DNA of 64,000 nucleotides from a virus (IMGVR_UViG_3300020183_000020:46138-110137), one strand, 5' to 3'. Positions 45,601 to 53,856 are shown, numbered from the stretch's first letter. Notes: generated by a model from the letters alone, not told the origin. Program-made: numbers and translations.

Positions 45601-47867
45601 CGTTCTTAAATGGATTAAACCACTTATTCACAGATGTGAGCGGAAACTCTGATGCCGTCTTTAATCTAATTGGCGGCAGGGATAACCATGGGACAGCTAA
45701 TGTTTATCCTATGCTGTTTGATACCGCAGGGACATCTTATGGGACATATGACTCGTCTCTCTCATCGGGTGCGTTTACCTTAACAGCTCGCAAGGTGAGT
45801 TTATCCGTACCCACTAGCGATTTCGGTGCGGTCTTGAACGGGATTGAACTCCCTCCGTTTTTGGGCATAGCTCGCGTCTATGGTGTTTACGAAAGAAGTA
45901 ACTACGATGCCTATCTCGCACAAGCAGGTGGACACGACTCAACAAGGATAAACCCCGTTGTAGCCATTACTAATGGATCGGTCGTGAACCTTCTGAGAAC
46001 GGATACTTCAGACTTCACAATGTATATCAGACAAGGCGGGGCTGATGTTGATATAGGTCAAACAGGCTGCCATACTTATGTCTTAACTGAACACGCTCTC
46101 GACATCACACGCATCCCCACTTGGACAACAGGGAATGGGTTTGACAACTTTGAGTACATCGTAGAGGCAGTTGTTTTCGGATTCGCTCAGAACTTCATCA
46201 ATCAAAATCGCTTTGTGATGATGAGAAACCACAACGGACTAGGAACTACCTTAAGCGGAACGGATAACATAACAGCAAGGGTTGGGGCTTGCATCCCCTT
46301 TGCTTTACCCGTTGGTGCCGAGGTGGGGATAGCTTACAGCCGTACTCCGTATCAGGGAAATGTTTACCACACCCAAACAGGTATTGGATTAAACGATGAC
46401 GATCAGGTTGTTCCTTATGGGAGACTTGATCGAGATGATGCCTATACCTTCAGCGGGTCTAGACTTCAGGACACCAACACCGTTGAAAATATCAATCTAG
46501 CCAATCCAAAAAATCTTCAGGTATTGGCTTCTATGGACTTCTACACAACCCTAGGTACAGGCGGAATCGGAGGCAACTTCTATCCGTCAACCTTACAAGA
46601 CTCAGGATACTCCTCAGGAAGCAGGATGCCAACAGCGGCAGGTGAACTGCACCCTCAAACGACAAATGGTGTGTTTAACGAAGCCACACAAGGCACCAAA
46701 GGTTTCGTTTCCCTGTTCTTATTTACTAACGCCCACCCCCGCTATAATAATGCCACAGCTGGTCTTGTCATAACCCTAACGGATACAAAGCTAGGCGTTA
46801 CAAATACAGTCGAGTACAACACGCTAGGTGTTACTAATTTATCCGATGCCGTGGGACTTATTCAGAAGCAGTTGGTTTTATTTGAACCCTCTTACAAGAC
46901 TTATGTAATCACGGGTTTCCCTGAGGCGACTGATACTAAATCTTACATCTGTCTTTTAATCGAGGCTCCCACTACGGATAAAACGCATGAGATAAGCGTG
47001 AACTTAACGATTGATGGAAAGACATCTCCGTATGTTGGACAAGATTTCCAACTCTTTGAGGGTGCTAGAGAGAAGCCCTTAACGATGTTGTTTAACTCAT
47101 ATGTGGAAGGACGCTTACCAAGCGTATTGAGAACAAAGACGAAGGCGAGTTTTGTAGAATCCGTAGCAAGGGTGAATAATGCAGGTGAAGGGAACACACC
47201 GCTTTCACTTGTCGGCTTAACGAGTCGATTGCCCTTAGGTGTCTTGGTGAGAGACTTTGACTTTCTGTGTGAGGATATCCTAAATGATGGTTCTAGCTAT
47301 TTGGGATCAAACATAGGTCAAGTAAGTACAAGAGCCTTATCCATTCCTGTAGACGCTTTTGGTCAGCCTTATACGCAGGTGGCGGGGGTGGTAGGTGATA
47401 CCCTTCAGCTTTGTGATGGGGATAGACTGCAATACACGAAATGGAATGGACTGAGCGGCAGTAAAAACTATCTGATAGCGAGGGGTGGGGGAAGTGTATT
47501 TGGTGTGAGTGGGGAATCCGCAGGTGGTCCACTCACCTTCCTCGCATCATCTTTTGGAGAATCTGAAATGCCCGTCTTAAAGGGTTCTGTTTTGGCAGGA
47601 CGGGCTATGTTGGTTAAGAACTCTGAAGAGGTCAGTCCTGTCTCAGGTGGTCTCGTGTCTAGGGGTGACGAGATACAACTTTTGATAGTCACCTATTGTG
47701 TAGACCCCACAGGCGGAGCCCTTAGTCTTGGTGGTGAAGTGTCTCCCTCGGGCTATGGAGAAGGCTACGCGGCGGCTGATAGATTTAGAATAAGAGGATT
47801 GCCCTTAATCAAGTCTTATAATGACAGCATCCAAAGTGGAGTTAGACCTGCACCTTATAACCCCTAA
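42684..47867 (+). CDS. Giant virion protein (1727 aa), paralogue of the 1059-aa protein
   Basis: The N-terminal domain (residues 1-430) shares PPLDSELNL, RTDFVFLEVW, KRVQVQYRLRVEA, DKGLWRATHGD, DGYVYALPIGAVFRRN and DFLDMRHAV with the protein at 33095. The remaining 1300 residues are beta-rich and unlike it, with no recognised domain. It is the last gene of the plus-strand structural block, with AAGGG as RBS. Confidence 0.7.
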   Translation: MANDNYGTSVSRTLSTDNTRFANVVWQAGKPPLDSELNLVGQLAWENQSDLVRSLTHSGFLLDPRDNLQDFVFNPLWSNYFEFGSEDRIPPSALVNGWVLPLAGSDTDTDVLPLSIKLPPPPTTGTRTDFVFLEVWKVVLPTGAASIIKPANGYIYDRGNVVNGKSLEDELVDPEVGFETTKRVQVQYRLRVEAGVDLTSYVEGFYPSILAQGPTSAAAGGAFTNDTSDKGLWRATHGDTADGYVYALPIGAVFRRNSSAYIMKDPTGGNQNGAINRKPSASSVNDAGILTQATLTNNITASFTGSISISNLTNSGIDDADFMDISPRLLILGEGLETEVVSITSVGAGVVNLSERGRAGTQPKRHIAGTKVSIYNGRPDGKYADEVHAQDFLDMRHAVRVGEWDYQSLLVGAVSDLIGNKLRTTQKQNSLGSDSRGVVVEEVSLLHHTAVNNTHKLDAPNGIRNVWSDTAVPQYGITLYLDPSVSTDARGLTTATLDSTEAGFWEIGADLQPNAFLYPAGLNKGSAIFLSLDASVGNLGYGVKGSTPNKRGVRLLSPKENAYENRFYNTAPPVKIELQGDETEYYPKSTGQYETPFMVLGDLLSSIDFSADTTNNIKTLYLSEVSYSSASVTALGTFENEVKVYAFKTGTTYNSAWANTSIYAGETTYETLILNGGEDLSGRSSELYALIYGDPANPDNNGLFRVISAGVVNKSVFYENTTGTEWTPANREQWIVCLPVGDNTNPTPVNNPSVSLSFELRTEYLRDTDSSAVVAITSSDLATADSFYLSLSVQYPAGLGGTANVADDIHYIGVQPSDTTTFLRNAVSALDPSPGQVPSLNLDEITLPSKNHLSLWNRLGSKGWGSRSDSSSLGLSYGGVVVNNETDREAEAFYDSGSKTILLQAYQKKNVILHTKQAASAVIPLVYLDSTPTDDAGIFETTHRGVFVLPQTIMPRFGRQDIPLHTYLGSGDSFLNGLNHLFTDVSGNSDAVFNLIGGRDNHGTANVYPMLFDTAGTSYGTYDSSLSSGAFTLTARKVSLSVPTSDFGAVLNGIELPPFLGIARVYGVYERSNYDAYLAQAGGHDSTRINPVVAITNGSVVNLLRTDTSDFTMYIRQGGADVDIGQTGCHTYVLTEHALDITRIPTWTTGNGFDNFEYIVEAVVFGFAQNFINQNRFVMMRNHNGLGTTLSGTDNITARVGACIPFALPVGAEVGIAYSRTPYQGNVYHTQTGIGLNDDDQVVPYGRLDRDDAYTFSGSRLQDTNTVENINLANPKNLQVLASMDFYTTLGTGGIGGNFYPSTLQDSGYSSGSRMPTAAGELHPQTTNGVFNEATQGTKGFVSLFLFTNAHPRYNNATAGLVITLTDTKLGVTNTVEYNTLGVTNLSDAVGLIQKQLVLFEPSYKTYVITGFPEATDTKSYICLLIEAPTTDKTHEISVNLTIDGKTSPYVGQDFQLFEGAREKPLTMLFNSYVEGRLPSVLRTKTKASFVESVARVNNAGEGNTPLSLVGLTSRLPLGVLVRDFDFLCEDILNDGSSYLGSNIGQVSTRALSIPVDAFGQPYTQVAGVVGDTLQLCDGDRLQYTKWNGLSGSKNYLIARGGGSVFGVSGESAGGPLTFLASSFGESEMPVLKGSVLAGRAMLVKNSEEVSPVSGGLVSRGDEIQLLIVTYCVDPTGGALSLGGEVSPSGYGEGYAAADRFRIRGLPLIKSYNDSIQSGVRPAPYNP

Positions 47868-47888
47868 AGATTCTCCACCAAAGGCATT

Positions 47889-48185
47889 ATGGACATAACA
47901 CCTAAAAACAAGGGCTGTAGAATCCCCAATAAGTGTACAGGTTGTGGCAAGACCTTGCCCGATTCTAAGCTAGGATGGGGATTGGTTTGGGGTGACGGCT
48001 CAGGCTTTTGTGCTAAGTGTCTGTACCATATTCGTAAGGCTATTGGATACTTTGAGAGAACCAATAGAACTCTTGCACCGAAGAAACGCCTCTCGCTAAA
48101 AGAACAACGAGAACAGGCGACACAACGAGAACAGGCGGCACAAAAGGAAACTAACCATGTCGATACAAATGATCAAAATGAATAA
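47889..48185 (+). CDS. Small zinc-ribbon protein (98 aa)
   Basis: CTGC at residues 16-19 and CAKC about 22 residues later (within GFCAKCLYHIRKAIG) form a CxxC...CxxC zinc ribbon. The C-terminal third is charged with the repeated unit REQA (KEQREQATQREQAAQK). RBS AAAGG. The 3' end overlaps the next gene by 29 nt. A nucleic-acid or protein-binding role is likely but unproven. Confidence 0.65.
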   Translation: MDITPKNKGCRIPNKCTGCGKTLPDSKLGWGLVWGDGSGFCAKCLYHIRKAIGYFERTNRTLAPKKRLSLKEQREQATQREQAAQKETNHVDTNDQNE

Positions 48186-48453
48186 TCCCATATATGCCGT
48201 AGTATCCAATATGTTCAAATCCCCTTTGGGAACCTTCCCAAGTGACAGACTATCCGTTTTGGGGTTTACCCTTGGATATTTCCCAAGGGGAGTTTCATTG
48301 AGCAGGGAGGGATTGACCACTCGTCTTGAAGTATCCGAAAAGGATAACACCTTGTATGTGGGCTCTGATGGGAGGACATACAAGGTGTTAGAAGAAGCGA
48401 TTGTGGGGCTATTTGAACCCCATCTGAAACATGAGATTAATAAGAGGCTTTAA
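48157..48453 (+). CDS. Hypothetical protein (98 aa)
   Basis: The start ATG at 48157 has AAGGA with an 8-nt spacer inside the upstream gene; ATGs at 48169 and 48178 lack one. The sequence MSIQMIKMNNPIYAVVSNMF... shows no known domain. The stop overlaps the stop of the minus-strand gene 48450-48812 by 4 nt. Confidence 0.55.
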   Translation: MSIQMIKMNNPIYAVVSNMFKSPLGTFPSDRLSVLGFTLGYFPRGVSLSREGLTTRLEVSEKDNTLYVGSDGRTYKVLEEAIVGLFEPHLKHEINKRL

Positions 48454-48812
48454 TCTTCCTCCGCCAAATCATCAACGCCGATATCCTTCTTCTTTTCCTC
48501 GATGGGGGTCTTAGAGGGTGCAGGTAAGAGCTTTATATCAAGCGTAGCACCAAACAACTGCCTCTTCGACAATGAACGAATCGTCTCGGAGTCCCACTCC
48601 TCCACATTGTAATACTCCGTATCCTCAAAGTCGAACATATCCGTTTTGGTGAGCGGGAGCTTCAGAGCCTCAACCTTTGAGGGGGCAAACTCCGTGCGGA
48701 GGATTTTGTACTCGCCTTCATCATCAGACTTGGCTGACAAGACAATCCCAAATGAAAACTGATCCTTGTTGGCAGTATTTAAGAAAAATGACAATCCGCG
48801 TCTCGGCTTCAT
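48450..48812 (-). CDS. Hypothetical acidic protein (120 aa)
   Basis: MKPRRGLSFFLNTANKDQFS... with a basic start and a very acidic tail (KKKDIGVDDLAEED). The middle is beta-rich (FSFGIVLSAKSDDEGEYKIL), and the layout recalls a single-strand-DNA-binding or scaffold-type protein with an acidic tail, but nothing is diagnostic. RBS GAGG; a TATAAATA box lies 33 nt upstream of the ATG. Confidence 0.6.
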   Translation of the reverse strand: MKPRRGLSFFLNTANKDQFSFGIVLSAKSDDEGEYKILRTEFAPSKVEALKLPLTKTDMFDFEDTEYYNVEEWDSETIRSLSKRQLFGATLDIKLLPAPSKTPIEEKKKDIGVDDLAEED

Positions 48813-48844
48813 AAAACCTCTTTAAGGGGTGAGGGTCACACTTT

Positions 48845-48852
48845 TATTTATA
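48845..48852 (-). promoter_or_regulatory. T4-late-type promoter box TATAAATA
   Basis: An exact TATAAATA on the minus strand 33 nt before the ATG of 48450-48812. This is the T4 late promoter consensus; a gp55-like sigma would be needed to use it. Confidence 0.4.
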
Positions 48853-48902
48853 GATTTCGCGGCGATGAACCGCCTCGTTCTACGAAAAAACCTGCCATAT
48901 CC

Positions 48903-49196
48903 TTAACGGATATCAGCACAAAGACGAGCTAACAAGATACCTAAAGACTCCCCAACAAGCGGCTCGCCTCCATCCACAGACACCGACCACTCACCTTCTA
49001 TCCGTTTTAGTTCCACTCGGGAGCCTCCCAACAGATAAAGTAGACAACCAATGGTGGCAGGGTCTTCTAAGCAATAACCTTCGGGTCTCCACTTTTGTGC
49101 GTCTATCTTTTCATTAGAAGCCCTCCAAGTTCCATCAAAGTTAAGCTGATGTAGCCTCCATCCATTTCTGTCTTTCATCCCTGCCAAGTGTTTCAT
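48903..49196 (-). CDS. Hypothetical protein (97 aa)
   Basis: The start is set at ATG 49196 with AGAGG 5 nt upstream; two GTG codons just before it are less likely. It reads MKHLAGMKDRNGWRLHQLNF... and contains a beta-hairpin-like VELKRIEGEWSVSVDGGEPL. No known domain. Confidence 0.55.
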   Translation of the reverse strand: MKHLAGMKDRNGWRLHQLNFDGTWRASNEKIDAQKWRPEGYCLEDPATIGCLLYLLGGSRVELKRIEGEWSVSVDGGEPLVGESLGILLARLCADIR

Positions 49197-49317
49197 CACC
49201 ACCTCTTAATGTGTGGGGTTGGGTCGATGCCGATTATACGAAGTTTAATAGACTATATATCGAAGTACGCAAGAACCATAAGAATCAAGAACCATAAGAA
49301 TTATGGAGTCATAGTCT

Positions 49318-50976
49318 ATGCTAGACGACAAGAAGATACTAGACATGAAGCGTGAGTGGCTCACTTACAGCAAGAATGTCCCTGATCGCTTAACGCCTCA
49401 AAATAGGTTAGAACTATCCAAATATCTGCACAGATACGCAAAAAACTTGGATATGGGATTACGAGCTTTCCGATACGATTTAGAGGTGGAATCGTATCGG
49501 ACAGAAAACAAACCCATCAAGCATGAGATAGAGTATGTGATAGAGAAGACTGCGACTGCGTGGTGGGGCTTCTTTTTAGCCATAAACGAGATGGCGGAAA
49601 CTCTCAGAAAGAGTTCGGATACAGCGGACTCTCCCGAAAAGATTGAGCAGGACAAGGCTGAACTTAAAAGCAAGTATCCAAATACGGATTGGGATGATTA
49701 CTTTGAAAGAAATCCTCGTAAAACCCAAGCCGAGCTAGACCGCATCAAGTTCGAGCAGATACTCCCCACACTCAAAACGGATAAAGCCCGTGCTGAGAGG
49801 AAGTGGCGTGACTTTTGGAATGTGCTTAAGGACTTATCCGATTTCTTGTCGAGGCACGATTTTACAGATGTGGGTGTTGAGACTTCGTTTTCAGAGGAGA
49901 GACAGACGGTGCAGGGTGTTCCTGTAGGTTTTGTGGGCGGTTTGTCTTTTGAGGATAAGAAGCTGATCGTGAATGAGCATATCCCGTTCTATGTGGGGAG
50001 GGTAAAGGAATACTTCCCTCGGTTGCTCAACTACCAACTCCCTTTTGTGTTTCACGGGTCGGAAACATCTGATTGCGGTACTGCTGCCGCGTGTTATAAG
50101 GGTAAACGGATAGAAATAACAGCTTCTGGGTTCAGATTCAACAGAACTAACAAGGAAGCGATGTGTCATATTTTAGCACATGAGATGGGACATCACTATT
50201 TTGATATCTTGTCGGGTTCTGCTAAAGACTTTTGGACGAGTGCGATTAAGGGTGACTTTGGAGATTTAGACCTAGAAGAAGTTGGCAAGATTACGGATAA
50301 GATCAATCGTGAGAGTGATCTTAAAGAAGCATATCCAATCCTGTATCTACAGGATTATGCTCTTTTTCATAAACGACATAAAGATTATTACTCGCTTGAA
50401 AGTGCCGTTAAAGCATATCGAGATGGCAAGATTGGGAGGTTCATTAAGGTTCCTATGAACCCCATCACGGGATACGCGGTTAAGAACCCCGAGGAAGCCT
50501 TTTGTGAGGCGTTTGGAATGCTTGTAGCTTATGGAGCAAACGCAGTATTGGGTAAGATAAAATATCTACTCTCGGTTGTCTTATCGGGACACCTTAAGAT
50601 TTCTTCAAGAACTAAACGGGCATCGGATAAGGCATACAGGAGTTTATGGTTATCCAAAATAGACTCCCTACCACATTCAGGCGATGATCCTTTGCTTATC
50701 CAATATCGAGATCAACTTGAAGCTGGATACAGGCTTAGGGGAGAAGCGGAGAGGGTCATAGAAGAACGCTTGGCAATTAGATCGAAACCAAGCGTATTAT
50801 CTCAGCCTTTGCCTGTTGATGAACTAAGGACATTATGGCTAATAGCCAAGAGGAAGAAAGATATCGAATCTATGGAACGGATAAAAGCGTTAGGTCTTGA
50901 CGCACGAGATGGAAAGCGACCTAGCCTTTTAGATGTGGTGGATTTTAAAAGGCTTCAGAAGCTACTCAACTCTTAA
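49318..50976 (+). CDS. HExxH zinc-metallopeptidase-like protein (552 aa)
   Basis: HILAHEMGHHYFDI places HEMGH at residues 288-292, with a further Glu in NPEEAFCEAFGM (about residue 393) suitable as the gluzincin third ligand. The N-terminal 200 residues are helical; residues 205-260 lead into the catalytic core; the C-terminal 120 residues are charged helical. Similar in plan to, but not an obvious homologue of, the 638-aa HExxH protein at 12975. No signal peptide. It could be a virion protease or process host proteins. Its 3' end overlaps the convergent gene by 11 nt. Confidence 0.7.
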   Translation: MLDDKKILDMKREWLTYSKNVPDRLTPQNRLELSKYLHRYAKNLDMGLRAFRYDLEVESYRTENKPIKHEIEYVIEKTATAWWGFFLAINEMAETLRKSSDTADSPEKIEQDKAELKSKYPNTDWDDYFERNPRKTQAELDRIKFEQILPTLKTDKARAERKWRDFWNVLKDLSDFLSRHDFTDVGVETSFSEERQTVQGVPVGFVGGLSFEDKKLIVNEHIPFYVGRVKEYFPRLLNYQLPFVFHGSETSDCGTAAACYKGKRIEITASGFRFNRTNKEAMCHILAHEMGHHYFDILSGSAKDFWTSAIKGDFGDLDLEEVGKITDKINRESDLKEAYPILYLQDYALFHKRHKDYYSLESAVKAYRDGKIGRFIKVPMNPITGYAVKNPEEAFCEAFGMLVAYGANAVLGKIKYLLSVVLSGHLKISSRTKRASDKAYRSLWLSKIDSLPHSGDDPLLIQYRDQLEAGYRLRGEAERVIEERLAIRSKPSVLSQPLPVDELRTLWLIAKRKKDIESMERIKALGLDARDGKRPSLLDVVDFKRLQKLLNS

Positions 50977-51517
50977 GTGTTTCTCTTATCCAATTCATAT
51001 AGGTATCAAGGCTTAGGGTAAAGTTTTTATACAGGGAGGGAGCCAAGTTATCGCTAAACCATGTGGTTTTGTAGTACGCAGATGTGGCGGGCTTAGAGAA
51101 CAGGATAAGCTGTATACAACCCGTGGTGTCTTTAGGTATCCTGAACCCCGTGAAAGATTTGCCATCCGTGTAGGTGGGGACGAAAACATTATTCATATCG
51201 CTACACCACTCCACCTTTATGGTAAAGTCAGAGGAGTGTTCAGCCGCCATAGTGTAGACTATGGTGGTGCTGCTTTTGTTCTTATGCAAGGATACATCAT
51301 AGAAGCCCATTTCAGTCAACCACACAAGTAGTATCTTGTGGAGCGTATTGGGCGTGATCTGATTATTTTCATCACAAAAGTAATAAAGGTGATCGTAATT
51401 TACATCCATCGCCTTTTTCTTCCCATCTACCTTGATCAGGACAGAGGGTAGAAACATCTCGATGTTAGTGGAGTGTCCCCCTGTACTCATATCGACAAGT
51501 GACATTGAATATATCAT
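50966..51517 (-). CDS. Hypothetical protein (183 aa)
   Basis: The ATG at 51517 directly follows the TAA of the upstream gene, with AAGGA 7 nt before, so both are in one unit. The sequence (MIYSMSLVDMSTGGHSTNIE...) is of mixed alpha/beta type with no motif recognised. The 3' end overlaps the metallopeptidase gene tail by 11 nt in convergent orientation. Confidence 0.6.
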   Translation of the reverse strand: MIYSMSLVDMSTGGHSTNIEMFLPSVLIKVDGKKKAMDVNYDHLYYFCDENNQITPNTLHKILLVWLTEMGFYDVSLHKNKSSTTIVYTMAAEHSSDFTIKVEWCSDMNNVFVPTYTDGKSFTGFRIPKDTTGCIQLILFSKPATSAYYKTTWFSDNLAPSLYKNFTLSLDTYMNWIRETLKS

Positions 51518-51808
51518 TTAGTTTTCCTTGACCTTGCCCTTGCTGTTAATCGAGAGCGTACACCCCTTATTATCGGTAAAGATGGTCATCCGCCCCTCTT
51601 TTTTCCACACAACTCTTAGAGTATCCGTTCCCACATTGAAGGTGACGGAACCCTCCGTATTCGGGTTGATTGACCATGACATAGGGGCAATCTTAGAGGC
51701 ATCACCAAGTACTAGGGCGGGCTTTGTGGTGATCACCACGACCTCCCCCGCTTTGACGAGGGCGAACCCACCACCCATGATCTTGCCGAATGTTTTGATC
51801 TCGTACAT
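51518..51808 (-). CDS. Small beta-rich hypothetical protein (96 aa)
   Basis: The start is taken at ATG 51808 (MYEIKTFGKIMGGGFALVKA) because AGGAG lies 7 nt upstream; an in-frame ATG at 51835 has no RBS. The rest is a string of short beta strands (VVVITTKPALVLG, SVTFNVGTDTLRVVWKKE). No domain named. It directly abuts the 183-aa gene. Confidence 0.6.
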   Translation of the reverse strand: MYEIKTFGKIMGGGFALVKAGEVVVITTKPALVLGDASKIAPMSWSINPNTEGSVTFNVGTDTLRVVWKKEGRMTIFTDNKGCTLSINSKGKVKEN

Positions 51809-51875
51809 AGTATCTCCTATAGGGTCACACCACATCTAATAAGACAGAATGGGGGTTGGGACACAGAAAAGGATA

Positions 51876-51904
51876 GTATCCCAACCCGAGCTATCTATTA
51901 TTAA
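51876..51904 (+). promoter_or_regulatory. Candidate phage promoter, GTATCCCA class
   Basis: GTATCCCAA, 14 nt, TATTAATGGGG; 17-nt spacer. The following GGGG-TGTA-CCCC forms an inverted repeat. Located 35 nt upstream of the transglycosylase-like gene. Confidence 0.55.
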
Positions 51905-51938
51905 TGGGGTGTACCCCCTCTACGAAGAGAGAAGCATA

Positions 51939-52514
51939 ATGAGCAAGTTGGATATACTCAACATCATCATCAAGCTGTTGGTTTTGGATAATGCTCAGGG
52001 TTTGGATAAACCCGCAGTTAAGGCACACCTCAATGAGGTAGCCTCGGCTATATACGCGGAGGGGGGAGTGAAGGCGGGTGTGCCTCATGAGAGGCTAATC
52101 AGCTTGGCGTATAATGAGAGTAGGTTTGGATACAAGTATGTGGGGACGGGAACCTACCCTAAGACCTCATGGGGGGCGTGTGGTGTGTATCAGCAAGTCC
52201 CCGCCTACTCCACCATCCCCACCACCTGCGACAAGTTGGGGAAAAATATCCGTCACGCCACAAAGGTGGCGGTTGGGTATCTGAAGTACATGAGGGCAAG
52301 GTGGAAGGTATCCAATACGGATAAGATGGATACCTTAATGTGTCACTACTACAGCGGCAACACTTGTGATGTGGAGGCGAAGGGTTATGCCTCACGGCAC
52401 AAGAAGATTAGACTCAAGGCGATCAGTCTTGTGGGCAAGAAGAAGGTTGTTGTGGGGAAGAAGAAGGTTCTTGTAGCCTCACGGAAAAAGGGGCTCCCTC
52501 CTGCAACTATTTAG
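51939..52514 (+). CDS. Lytic transglycosylase-like (SLT/lysozyme) protein (191 aa)
   Basis: The catalytic region LISLAYNESRFGYKY carries the likely catalytic Glu, followed by WGACGVYQQVPAYS (the G-x-x-Q pattern of SLT domains), and CHYYSGNTCDVEAKGYASRH. It would cleave peptidoglycan between MurNAc and GlcNAc. The C-terminus is very basic (GKKKVVVGKKKVL, ASRKKG). The start at ATG 51939 has a GAGAGA RBS; no signal peptide is seen. It has its own promoter element, unlike most neighbours. A second enzyme of this type is at 54852. Confidence 0.75.
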   Translation: MSKLDILNIIIKLLVLDNAQGLDKPAVKAHLNEVASAIYAEGGVKAGVPHERLISLAYNESRFGYKYVGTGTYPKTSWGACGVYQQVPAYSTIPTTCDKLGKNIRHATKVAVGYLKYMRARWKVSNTDKMDTLMCHYYSGNTCDVEAKGYASRHKKIRLKAISLVGKKKVVVGKKKVLVASRKKGLPPATI

Positions 52515-52562
52515 TATAATGCCTCGGGGTCGAAGGTGAAAGCTCTAAACAAAGGATAGGTG

Positions 52563-53168
52563 ATGCTAAGTTTTTTGTACTCTACAGTAAACGCGGGAAA
52601 GACAGCTCATTTGATAATGAGAGCACACTCTTGTTCCGAAGCTGGCATTAACCACGAGGTTCTTGTCCCTGAAATAGCATCTAAGAGAGATGGCATATCT
52701 CGTGTTTCCTCTAGGATAGGGATACAGAGAGGAGCATCGTCTCTTAAAGGCGACACTTGTCCTTATGAGTATATTATCTCTTGTAACGAAAGAGCCTTGA
52801 GGGTTTGGGGCAAGCCTAATCCGATTAAGATAGTTTTTGTGGATGAGGCTCAATTCTTAACAAAGGCTCAGGTGGTGGGGCTAACGCGGATAGTGGATGA
52901 GCTAGCTGTTCCTGTTTTCGCCTATGGCTTAAGAACGGACTTCAAGGGAGAGTTATTTGAGGGCAGTTCTTATTTACTTGGTTGGGCGGATAAGGTGGAG
53001 GAGATATCCATATTTGGTAAGTCAGAATATGGGGGATTGGTGGAGCGAGCGACTTTCAACATGAAAGTCGATTTAGAGGGTAAGCAGGTAGTCAAGGGAG
53101 ACTCGATTGATCCAGGGTTTGGATACCTTCCTGTATCCCGCAAGAGGTTTGGTTTAACGAAGTTTTAA
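52563..53168 (+). CDS. tdk: Thymidine kinase (201 aa)
   Basis: Phosphorylates thymidine to dTMP. FLYSTVNAGKTAHL (residues 4-17) is the type-II TK P-loop, IVFVDEAQFLTKAQV the Walker B/DEAQF motif, and VFAYGLRTDFKGELFEGSSY the lasso-preceding segment. Start ATG 52563 with AAGGA 6 nt upstream. The structural zinc site normally made by CxxC and C-x-x-H is missing: the segment ISIFGKSEYGGLVERATF has no Cys. The stop overlaps the convergent sigma-like gene by 4 nt. Confidence 0.85.
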   Translation: MLSFLYSTVNAGKTAHLIMRAHSCSEAGINHEVLVPEIASKRDGISRVSSRIGIQRGASSLKGDTCPYEYIISCNERALRVWGKPNPIKIVFVDEAQFLTKAQVVGLTRIVDELAVPVFAYGLRTDFKGELFEGSSYLLGWADKVEEISIFGKSEYGGLVERATFNMKVDLEGKQVVKGDSIDPGFGYLPVSRKRFGLTKF

Positions 53169-53791
53169 GCGTCTCTACGCTGTAAAAGAGAAGCGACCTG
53201 AGACCTTATCTCTTTGACGCAAAGATTGACCCTCTTCATTTCCCAGCCTAGTTCTTGGGCGATGTGTGCGTGTTTGGTGCCTTCCATCATGGCATCGAAC
53301 ACTTTGAGTAAGTCTCCTTGAAAAGATGACCTTACTTGTTCGATTAAGAAGTCATCTTCTTCGGTGGAGTAATGAGATGCGAGATTTGATGTAGCGGCAT
53401 CATCTTCAGAACCAACACATTCGCGGTCATTGTGTAGTTTCCGCTTCTTGACAATGTTCATGACAACGCAGTTCATGACCATGACGACATAGGTAGAGAA
53501 GGCAGACTTCTTTGGGTCATAGGGACAAGTGCCTTCGTTACGGATAATCAGTCCTTTATAAACCTCTTGGAGGACATCTTCGGGGTCTAATCCGAGACGA
53601 GCGACTTGTTTTGCTTGGCGTTTGTAGAACAAGAGTCGGATGTCGGACGACTTTTTATTGATGTCGATTCCGTGGGGTTTCTTTTTGATTGGGTTGAACT
53701 TCTTTTTGAAGTCAAAGCTGAGTATCGCATAGACCCCCTGATGCCATTTTTTGTTTGGCTGCACTTGGGTATAGTCAACAAGGCACTCCAT
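53165..53791 (-). CDS. Sigma-70-family (ECF/late-type) sigma factor (208 aa)
   Basis: Region 2 is clear: GLDPEDVLQEVYKGLIIRNE, then KSAFSTYVVMVMNCVVMNIV and KKRKLH (the D-x-x-x-E-x-F/Y and aromatic -10-melting features). Region 4 is at the C-terminus (KVFDAMMEGTKHAHIAQELG, MKRVNLCVKEIRSQVASLL) as a helix-turn-helix. Length fits ECF or phage late sigma factors. The start at 53791 is preferred because GGAGAG lies 5 nt upstream; 53803 is an alternative. A phage-coded sigma would explain repeated non-host promoter elements. Confidence 0.75.
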   Translation of the reverse strand: MECLVDYTQVQPNKKWHQGVYAILSFDFKKKFNPIKKKPHGIDINKKSSDIRLLFYKRQAKQVARLGLDPEDVLQEVYKGLIIRNEGTCPYDPKKSAFSTYVVMVMNCVVMNIVKKRKLHNDRECVGSEDDAATSNLASHYSTEEDDFLIEQVRSSFQGDLLKVFDAMMEGTKHAHIAQELGWEMKRVNLCVKEIRSQVASLLQRRDA

Positions 53792-53856
53792 ATAACTCTC
53801 CATAAAGGTGGGTTCAAAGGAGTACCCGTTATTGCCTAATTAACCTAGGGTGTCAA

